Of a stretch of DNA of 64,000 bases, positions 24,760-32,664 are shown piece after piece (the first letter of the stretch is position 1; every line of letters begins with the position of its first letter). A program made the position numbers and the translations under genes. The DNA is from Enoplosus armatus (taxonomy: Eukaryota; Chordata; Actinopteri; Centrarchiformes; Enoplosidae), in assembly GCF_043641665.1 (NCBI RefSeq), contig NC_092190.1, positions 9,444,048 to 9,508,047 of the forward strand, given 5' to 3'. The notes below the pieces were generated by a model. That model was not told the origin of the DNA, did no database searches, and was given only the letters and a program-made list of their open reading frames with translations.

Positions 24760-25091
24760 TCGGCACAAAAAGCACAACATCATATTATTATTTATTCATT
24801 AATTAGCAATAGCGATAAGACAACAAAACACCGGCAGCACCGCACCTTTTTAAACAGCCCAGCTTCCAAACACATGTATCCGCCGCACTGCTCCTTTAAA
24901 TCAGTGACCACCTGCTCTCTGGCGTCAACATCATCCGCAGGCGGCACGATGGCGATCGATACGGCAGTAAAATGTTCAAAGTGGGATATTTTAGGAAAAG
25001 CTCGACATGCACAGGGAGAGAAACACGATCACCGAGCTGACTGGCTCGACGAGAGACAAGCATGACACCTGATATCAAATGTAACGTCAAG
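24760..25091 (+). other. Candidate 5' UTR exon, possibly of gpr45
   Basis: A comparatively CpG-rich island within AT-rich DNA (CCGGCAGCACCGC, ATCCGCAGGCGGCACGATGG, GATCGATACGG) ends at a consensus donor, TCAAG|GTAGGC at 25091. A matching acceptor (TTTCTATCTCAG) lies at 27462 just before gpr45. A 5' non-coding exon spliced to the single coding exon would explain both. Alternatively it is a conserved enhancer. No transcript evidence. Confidence 0.3.
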
Positions 25092-26146
25092 GTAGGCCTA
25101 TTTATGTCTGATAAACGCTGAAAGATGTGTTGGTTTCATTGCTCTAATCCCCCACTCGATGCATGGAGGAAAAAAAACAGATATTTTGTGTTTGATGTTT
25201 GTGATGCATCTGAATATTTGCAGTGACTTGTCCTCTGATAGTGATGCAGACAGGTTGAGATTGTAGCCTGTGATTGACAGAGAAACACAAGTGTGCAAGA
25301 GAAACATATTCATATGGAAATGTAAGAAAGGCTCAGTGGTGGCGCTAAACTCTTTAATGTCACTGGATGTGAGCCATGGATAATCAATACAGGGAATATA
25401 GATGATTTATCGCATGAATACATTGTAAAACATCAAACATCCGCCTGCATGGAGGAGCTGATGCCACCAGTCACATCTGGATACTGGATTCTCATCAAAT
25501 CTAACATGAAAAGAGGACATGAAGAGGCCTATTTCAATTTATCTTCCTCATAACATTTTATTTATTTATTGAGATTTTACTCAGGCTGTAACATCCCTTT
25601 ATTTTCTTATTTTGTCACACCAGTCTCTTATCGCCTATTGAATGAGTCCTTGAGGGGAGCAGCTGAGTAAAACCACCTGTTTTTGTTTAAAGCAGCAGTT
25701 AGGAGCCCTCTGCAGGGCAGGTCAGCTCATAATCTCCTTGACATAATTTGCATTTTGAAAGGTAAATGCATTAAAATTCAATTTTTAAAGCATTTTATTG
25801 TCTAGTAGTATAGTTTTATTGTCATGTAGGCGACATGATCCCATTGTTTTTTACTTGCTTCCTCATGCCTTTGTCCCCTTTTTATTATTCTCTCTTACTA
25901 GCTGATATATTTTCCTACAGTTAATAAATGCCTACCTTTTATTGATTATATCAAAAGATAATGACATGAAACAAGACCATAACACAGATATATTTATGTT
26001 TATCACACACGTCTTTGCTCTGTATTTCACGAAAAATGTATTTTTATGTAGTCACCTGACTATGAGTTTAAGTCATGAAAAAAAGTCCTAAGTAGCAAAC
26101 TGTGTGGTACAGAAGATATTTTGTAATAGAAGAGTACCGGCAGCTT

Positions 26147-26183
26147 GTTGCCATGGAACTGGTGACCTTGTTGCCTTGGCAAC
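26147..26183 (+). promoter_or_regulatory. Tandem RFX-type X-boxes upstream of gpr45
   Basis: GTTGCCTTGGCAAC at 26170-26183 is a perfect palindromic X-box (GTTGCC, two-base spacer, GGCAAC). A near-perfect site, GTTGCCATGGAAC, lies 23 bases before it at 26147-26159. RFX factors bind such motifs, often at ciliary and neuronal genes. The pair lies about 1.4 kb before the gpr45 start codon. The motif match is direct; function is inferred. Confidence 0.5.
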
Positions 26184-26397
26184 AACCAGCAACACTATGC
26201 AGCGGCCTATATGGGGTTTTGTGCAAGAATGTAGCTACAATCGGTGGAGGGATCATTTCCTTTTACCTGTTTGGGTGAACCGTCACATACTGAGATTACA
26301 AACGTTCTTCCTCTTCTTGTAGATTATTTCAAACTTGACTATTAACATTAGATATCTTACAGTGACAAAGTGTGTACCATCAGAGAGCAATCACTGA

Positions 26398-26535
26398 ATC
26401 CACATTTTGGTATGTCACAGTAGGAGAAGCACAGATGTAAATAATAAAATGAATGATGGCTGAATTCCATTTAGCTGCTTCAGTTTCAGTGGCCCTGGTA
26501 TTGTGCATGCATGCTCACTGTCACACTGTCATGGC
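26398..26535 (+). repeat. Dispersed repeat family F, copy 1
   Basis: Contains AATGATGGCTGAATTCCATT followed by TAGCTGCTTCAGTTTCAG and later CTCACTGTCACACTGTCATG. The same ordered blocks recur at 47585-47710, with the last piece at 47910-47940, so this is an interspersed element of unknown class. Confidence 0.65.
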
Positions 26536-27470
26536 TAACTAGGTCGCTTGAATAGAACATGTTATTAGTAACAAGGCAAAATGTCTGCTGCCAAAACATC
26601 TGTCACATCTGGGTGGTAACACTGTGAGTTCACAAGGCATCAAACATGGAGGTCATGACCCTTAACTGGTCTTCTTGTCTCCCAGCTCCTACATGCCAGT
26701 TCACCTGGGAGGACCGTATGTGAGACCTGAACGCCAGCATGACCTCAACACATCGTTAACACTTGCACCAAGAGCGGGGGGGTGGAAACCATAGCAACAG
26801 ACATGTCCTCTGTGTCTGTGTGTCCTGAAGATGCCTCTCTGTTTTATCACGGTTGCATCAGAGTCTGAAACATTGGCCAAGAATAAGCTTCTGCTAAGTC
26901 GACGCGAGACAGGCAACCGCACTATGGGTGTGTACTATTACTTGTGTTGTGTGTGTGTATTTCTATTCACGTGTGAAGCAGTACACGTACTGTGTGTGTT
27001 GGAGGGTAGGGGGTGTGAATGTTTGTATATGCACCCATGAATCTGTACAGCTCAACTGTTAATGATCAACCTCATTTAAGCCTGTGAGCAGCAAATCTCT
27101 GTCCTGTGTGACAATATCTCTCAGTGTGGGTTGGTCCTATGGCTTATGTAACTCCTTCAGCATCATGGGGACGTCACTCCTCCTCTCACTGTTTTAAATT
27201 TACAATTATCACTGAGTAATAGATCACGGAGCAGCTGAACTCCTCTGACTATCTAATGAGACACTGTGTTACGCCATGTTTACAGCAGCATTTTAAGAGA
27301 CAGACAGCACGTTAATGTAGTGCACTGTTAATTCACATCGACATCCGTTAAAATCATGGCATGTTTTATGTATTTTGACAGTTTACAAGTTGTTATTTCT
27401 GTTTCACAGTTTGTTTGTTTTTTTAAATGCCATATATGGATGTTTTTGTCTTTCTATCTCAGATATTGCC

Positions 27471-27583
27471 ATGGACGACCTACTGCTGGAAGATAACTTA
27501 ATGTGTATACCATAACAACAATGGAACATGTACCTTCTTATGGGCTGACATCCCTTGATAATAGCTGCTATGGCTTTTTGTAA
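27471..27583 (+). promoter_or_regulatory. gpr45: gpr45 leader: two upstream ORFs, one overlapping the start codon
   Basis: After the acceptor-like TTTCTATCTCAG, the leader contains a 14-codon uORF (27471-27515, MDDLLLEDNL...) and a 20-codon uORF (27521-27583) that overlaps the main ATG at 27570 in another frame. Overlapping uORFs usually lower translation of the main frame. The leader start is not known. Confidence 0.5.
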
Positions 27584-28730
27584 TGAAAGCCTGCTGGAGG
27601 AGTGTGGCTTCATGGAGCCGGACAATGTAGAGGAAGCAGCGGAAAGTCTCCCGTCCGAAGCTGCGACTCCCCTCATATCAGTAACTCTGCGCGTGACACT
27701 GGCAGCCATAATGATCTTCATGATTACTATCGGTTTCCTTGGCAACGCAATCGTGTGTCTGATTGTTTACCAGAAACCTGCCATGCGCTCTGCTATCAAT
27801 CTCCTCCTCGCCACGTTGGCCTTTTCGGACATCATGCTGTCTGTGCTCTGCATGCCCTTCACTGCGGTCACTGTGGCCACTGCCGACTGGAGCTTTGGAA
27901 GCGGCTTCTGCCGAGCGTCCATCATGCTGTACTGGCTGTTCGTCCTGGAGGGGGTGTCCATACTCCTCATAATCAGCGTGGACCGTTTCCTCATCATTGT
28001 GCAGCGGCAAGACAAGCTGACCCCACACAGAGCTAAACTGTTGATTGCAGGTTCGTGGGTGCTGAGCCTGTGCGTGTCTCTGCCGTCTGTCGTCGGGTGG
28101 AGGACAGGTGCAGCAGGTATTGGGGGTGCCTGGGCACCGCAGTGTGTGCTGGGATACAGCGACTCTCTGGCAGACCGTGGATACACAGTGCTGTTGGCAG
28201 TGGCTGTATTCTTTGTGCCATTTGCTGTCATGCTGTACTCTTACATGTGCATCCTCAACACAGTGCGCCGCAACACCCTGCGCATCCACAACCACACCAG
28301 CGAGCATTCCTGCCTGCCGGCCCTCAACCAAGTCAGCAAAATGAGACTTAGCGGGCTGCAGCGGCCCCCTCAGATCAAGGTGGACATGAGCTTCAAGACC
28401 CGAGCCTTCACCACCATCCTCATCCTCTTTGTCGGCTTCTCTGTGTGCTGGCTGCCGCACACGGTGGTCAGCTTGCTGGCCGTGTTCAGCCGGCAGTTCT
28501 ACTACAGCTCGGTCTTCTACCCAATCAGCATAGGCGCTCTGTGGCTCAGCTACCTGAAGACGGTGTTCAACCCCGTCATCTACTGCTGGAGGATCAGAAA
28601 GTTCAGGGAGGCCTGTCAGGAATTCATTCCCAAGAGCTGCAGACTGTGTCCCAGAGTCCCAGGCAGGAGCCACAGGAGAGTGAGGCCCAGCAACATCTAC
28701 GTGTGCAGCGAGACTCAGTCAGCTGTATGA
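27570..28730 (+). CDS. gpr45: Orphan class A GPCR GPR45 (PSP24)
   Basis: Intronless coding exon for a 386-residue seven-helix receptor of the plasma membrane, mainly neuronal in vertebrates; the ligand is not settled (Xenopus PSP24 was once reported as a lysophosphatidic acid receptor). Start chosen at ATG 27570 (MAFCNESLL); the frame extends slightly upstream only through non-ATG codons. Visible features: N-glycosylation sequon N5-E-S; N1.50 in FLGNA (N59); D2.50 in LAFSDIM (D87); ECL disulfide pair C114/C192; DRF (138-140) in place of DRY; CWLP (293-296) in helix 6; NPVIY (334-338) in helix 7. The block YQKPAMRSAINLLLATLAFS and the terminal SNIYVCSETQSAV closely match remembered mammalian GPR45 (YQRPAMRSAIN; STVYVCNENQSAV). 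The N-terminal tail is longer and more acidic than in human. Its position downstream of pou3f3 agrees with synteny. Confidence 0.95.
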   Translation: MAFCNESLLEECGFMEPDNVEEAAESLPSEAATPLISVTLRVTLAAIMIFMITIGFLGNAIVCLIVYQKPAMRSAINLLLATLAFSDIMLSVLCMPFTAVTVATADWSFGSGFCRASIMLYWLFVLEGVSILLIISVDRFLIIVQRQDKLTPHRAKLLIAGSWVLSLCVSLPSVVGWRTGAAGIGGAWAPQCVLGYSDSLADRGYTVLLAVAVFFVPFAVMLYSYMCILNTVRRNTLRIHNHTSEHSCLPALNQVSKMRLSGLQRPPQIKVDMSFKTRAFTTILILFVGFSVCWLPHTVVSLLAVFSRQFYYSSVFYPISIGALWLSYLKTVFNPVIYCWRIRKFREACQEFIPKSCRLCPRVPGRSHRRVRPSNIYVCSETQSAV

Positions 28731-28959
28731 AGCCAGGAGGACCAGTGTGTCGATGCACAAACCAGCAGCTGCTGACACTGCTATCAACTGTTTTTAACTC
28801 TTACTTTTCCTCTTAATTTGCAATCAGGGGCTACTGAAGTTCACCTTTAAAGAATATACTGGTTGTTGACAAAATAATCTCATCACAAGAATGAACTTTC
28901 AATCACAACTTTTAAGCCAATATGGATGAGAAGTACTTAAAGTGCAACATCTGCAACTG

Positions 28960-29020
28960 CATCTGCTGAGGAAGGTCGTGTGTTACAATCGAAAGCTCCA
29001 GAAAAGCTACTGAATGGACA
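28960..29020 (-). repeat. Dispersed repeat in gpr45 3' UTR (same family as 10994)
   Basis: Read in reverse complement: AGCTTTTCTGGAGCTTTCGA, then ACACGACCTTCCTCAGCAGA, matching the 10994-11064 and 11170-11232 copies. It lies inside the presumed gpr45 3' UTR. Confidence 0.6.
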
Positions 29021-29534
29021 TTGTGGTGAGATTATTTTATCTGCTGCTTCCAAGATCAGCAATGAACTTTCGGTCTCAAGATGTACCGGTTGATTTAACT
29101 TCATGTTTCTGAAACTTACTGCCACTCAAACTATTTTATAATCCTCCAATGTCAGTTTACTTCTTTGTTTCATAATTCTCCCCCAAAGTTTTTCATCAAT
29201 GTCACTCTGTTTCTTCAGACTGTACACTCAATTTTCAGTCTTTGAGTAGTAGTGGTGATAATATTTCTATTGTCAGTTATGTGATGAGTTCCACAAAAAA
29301 AGCATACACGGTATTAATATTCAGTGATGTTCTCAGATGAAAGTCTATATGCTTTCAACTGATGTCTTTTTTTTTTTAAACAGATTGTATTGAAATTTGT
29401 GAAGAAACACAACATGTTGTGAGTTGAAACTGTTATTTGAAACCATGAGTGTGTCAAGAAAAACGTGTGTCAGTTATTGAGCTGTGAATGTTTACTTGAA
29501 TGTATTATCGTTTCATGAATGACCAAACCAGGTA

Positions 29535-29540
29535 AATAAA
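29535..29540 (+). terminator. gpr45: gpr45 candidate poly(A) signal
   Basis: AATAAA in GGTAAATAAATATAG, about 800 bases after the stop codon; the first good signal on this strand. Confidence 0.4.
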
Positions 29541-30231
29541 TATAGTTTTTAAAAGAGGTTGCATTGACAGACTCAAAACACATTCTAGCCAGCTGCTCTT
29601 ACAATGTACATAAACATTTGCTGAACGTAAAATATTGCTTGATAATGGAAATAGGTTGCTGAGTTGCTGGGATACTAAATACATCTATTCACTGTTCACT
29701 AAATGGATGTATATCTGCTTCACTGTACTCCCACTGGGAGAGTGGCGCCTGCACAAAAATTAACAAATTTTTCTCCAAGGAATGCTTGTGCTGAATGAAC
29801 AAATGAAGTGAATGCACTGTGGTTTTGATTCAACTGCGTGCAGCATTTTCAATGTGTGGCATTCTAACATTGATAAATTACTGCATTCATTTTGAGATGT
29901 TTGTATAAATCCTATAAAGCTGAAAGATCGTCATCAATAACACTGGCAACTGATTAGAGGTTGTATTGCTATACAGCACAAAACAGGAAGATGGTGCTGT
30001 TCTTTCATTTCAAGTTATGAATTAGATGTTGGCTGTGATCTGGAGGTCTGGAACTAGGTTAATGAACTGTAGTAACAGCAACCTCCTTTTGACAAGATGA
30101 AGGGGGGTGGATGGGAAATGTGGTGAGATATAACAAAACTGCTGGTGTTAAAAAGAAGCAAGTGATTGCTATAACCACGGTCTCATTTGCTTAAGATGAT
30201 TTACTGAGCTTGTTCAATCAATCTGATGGCT

Positions 30232-30440
30232 ATTTGCAGTTAATGTGCTGATTATTTTCCCAATTAATTGATTAATTAAATGGTGAAAATGCCCATCAAA
30301 ATTTCCTGAAGCCCTGGAACAGTCCAACACCCAAAGATATTAAATTTACTTTCACATAAGACAAAGAAAAGCAGCACATTCTCATAACTGAGAGGCATAA
30401 AAAAGAAAAATTGATTAATTCACTAACAATTAAAAGAAAA
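30232..30440. repeat. Diverged family D element
   Basis: TTATTTTCCCAATTAATTGA and AAATTGATTAATTCACTAAC flank an AT-rich core containing CCAAAGATATTAAATTTACT, a motif shared with other D copies. Ends are degraded. Confidence 0.5.
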
Positions 30441-31194
30441 AGATTTTGACCTGAAACTCACATTATTCAGGGAAGATATAAACCATTAAATGATTTCCTG
30501 TGTCAACAATTTTATAAATTTCTGAACAACAGGAAGAAAACAAGGAATTTAAAACACAAATAAAAACACATTTAATGTTCAATATGAAAGGTGCTGTAAT
30601 TTACATGTGAGTAAACTTCCTCCAAATATAACAATGTATTTAGCTATAATTAAATCCACAGTAAACACTATAAAACAGGCCCTATGAATCTACTACATGT
30701 GCCTTTATGTGACAACCAAAGCATGGTCTCTCCATCTAAATTTAAATCACATGGTTGCTTGTACATCACATTACTGTCCTAACTTAATCACTTCACTTAG
30801 AGCTAGATCTAACATGTAATTTAACTGCAAAGACGTCAGGAGAAGAGACATTTGTCCAACAGTTGTCTACCAAAGGCTGCAATAGTTCCCCACAACAGGC
30901 TCAACCAGTCTCCGCTCTGGGACATGGTTTGGGTTTGACAAAAGCTTTCATATGAATTTGGAAACTCTGTGTTGATCTAACATCACTTAGTTGAGTTACA
31001 TTGATTTGCAGTTGTGAAACACATTATTCCAGCACTATAAAGACCAATTAGGCCTGTTGATTACAATAGTTTCGTTCTCAGTTCCTTCCAATGAAAAGGA
31101 TGTAAATGGAAGTTGTTTTGCAGCCAGCTCGTGCAGAAGAGGGGACCTCTATGCTGTCTATAAGCCATGGTCAGTTTAATACAATACCTCCATG

Positions 31195-31320
31195 TTTTTA
31201 GCCCCTGGTTGTCTGAAGAAAGTTAAATCCTAATCACCGGACTGGAGGTCCGATTGAAGACATTTTGCCATTCATCTAAAAGGCTTCTTCAGTTCTGGCT
31301 GCTGAGAGTCAAGGACCTAA
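31195..31320. repeat. Interspersed repeat fragment
   Basis: CCGGACTGGAGGTCCGATTG and CCATTCATCTAAAAGGCTTC followed by TTCAGTTCTGGCTGCTGAG. This string recurs in fish genomes in my memory (a 'GAAGCCTTTTGGATGAATGG' repeat). Not assigned to a class. Confidence 0.35.
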
Positions 31321-31345
31321 GGGCAGAGGGTGCTGTATGCTGTAC

Positions 31346-31414
31346 AGATTGTAAAGCCCTCTGAGGCAAATTGTGATTTGAAATATTGGGCTCTGTCAAT
31401 AAAACTGACTTGAC
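31346..31414 (+). repeat. Retroposon 3' tail (AATAAAACTGACTTGAC)
   Basis: GTAAAGCCCTCTGAGGCAAA, TTGTGATTTGAAATATTGGG and CAATAAAACTGACTTGACT. This resembles the common teleost retroposon terminus that ends in TGATTTGATTTGA-type repeats. Only the 3' end is present. Confidence 0.55.
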
Positions 31415-31969
31415 TATCTCCATGAGGTGGCAACGCCCAGCAGCAGGACCAATACTTAAATCAGCACGTGATTGAAAACAGGGTCTTGTTTCCAACCATT
31501 AACAGGATTGAGCCTTTACAAACTGAAGGGCCACTAAAATCATTCAGTACAGTTGGCTATTATGACATGTCTGATATAATTTCAAACTGCTGAAGCATGA
31601 CTCCAATGAAGAGAGAACTATCACAAAAAGTTTTCTGTGTTTAACAACTGGAAAACACCAACCTGGCATAATGTTACAGGATAATTCTGCTTGGGCTTAT
31701 TTTCACAGTTATGGCCATCATTTTTTCTCTGTAACAAATAACTGTAGTCACCAAGCAAATTGCTAGACATTTATCAAAGTAAATGCAGAACAGGTTACAT
31801 TTACTTTTTACTTTATGTTAATAGCACAATCCCAACATGTTCTTTAAAGCACATATAAGCAGTTAAATTAAACAGAAGTGGGGTACTTTTTGCACTGGGG
31901 ATATTGTAAAAGCTATACTTTATGTTTTTATTAAGTGTGAAAAATCTTGAATGTTATTTTAGGCATAAT

Positions 31970-32435
31970 GGGTCAGTGAGTATTTCCATTTTATGCTACT
32001 TTATCCACTCCACTACAATTCAGAGGCAGATGATGTTCTTTTAACTCCACTACATGTATCTGACAGTTGTAGTCACTAGTTACTTTGAAGATCAAGGGTT
32101 TATAAAATAATTATAAAATAAAAATAAAATGATTATCGATTAAACTACCCAACAGTATAAAAAGTAGTTAAAATTAGCTTAATTTTGACCAGATACAACA
32201 TAAAATGCTACATAATAACAATCTAATGATATGTTGTCACACTGGCAGGGGTCATTCTGCTGCCTAATGAGTACTTTTACTTTAATACTTTAAAGACATT
32301 TTGTTGCTAGTACTTCTGTACTGTCCTAAGTTAAATTTTAAATGCAAGATTTGTATTTGTAATGGAGTACTTTTATACTGAGGTATAGCTAATTTTACTT
32401 AATAAGTAAAATATCAGAATACTTCCTCCACCACA
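31970..32435. mobile_element. Family C element (CAGTGGTGGAAAGTAAC type), left end degraded
   Basis: Interior blocks GTATTTCCATTTTATGCTAC, CCACTCCACTACAATTCAGA and CTAGTTACTTTGAAGATCA, and the right end AATACTTCCTCCACCAC, match the other family C copies at 33261 and 53125. Non-coding. Confidence 0.7.
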
Positions 32436-32539
32436 TACTTTAATTGGTGAATCTGCAGTAATAGTTACTGAAGTAATTTGAGTATTTCTACTGTCTATGT
32501 CTTCGTCTTTCGTACGTTTGCACTTTAATTCCTGCTAAA

Positions 32540-32664
32540 AATGAATGAATGGCTAATTTTCAAATGGGCACAGAAACGTCCAAGCATCATTAGCGGATGT
32601 CTCAGAGACAAGACTCCGGTAGTGTCGTGACGCGGTGCATGTCGGGAATACATGAGCATCAAAT
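32540..32664 (+). promoter_or_regulatory. c2orf49: ashwin proximal promoter and leader
   Basis: The 125 bases before the ashwin ATG are TATA-less and locally CpG-containing (ACTCCGGTAGTGTCGTGACG, CGGTGCATGTCGGGAATAC), as for a housekeeping gene. The start lies in a good context (AAATATGGCG). The transcription start is not definable. Confidence 0.35.

Larger units (their letters stand above)
20260..27460. other. Intergenic region between pou3f3 and gpr45
   Basis: No mrps9 exon could be found here although MRPS9 sits between these genes in human. Contents: a near-complete 336-base inverted-repeat element (20514-20849), a repeat shared with 47585-47710 (26398-26535), a candidate leader exon (about 24760-25091), tandem X-box motifs (26147-26183), and non-repetitive stretches at 21030-21430, 21790-21990 and 22500-22680 that may be regulatory. 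Remaining open frames are short and not protein-like. Confidence 0.5.
28731..32600. other. gpr45 3' UTR and intergenic DNA before ashwin
   Basis: The gpr45 3' UTR probably runs to AATAAA at 29535-29540. Beyond it lie a family D fragment (30232-30440), a repeat ending in a LINE-like tail (31195-31414) and a family C element (about 31970-32435). There is no trace of tgfbrap1, which sits at this position in human as a large multi-exon gene. Confidence 0.55.

Noticed and set aside
27678..28673. 331-codon open frame on the strand opposite gpr45
   Set aside because: It is the mirror of a highly constrained GPCR coding exon with biased codons. The translation is rich in Gln, His and Glu with no domain, and no start or splice context supports it.
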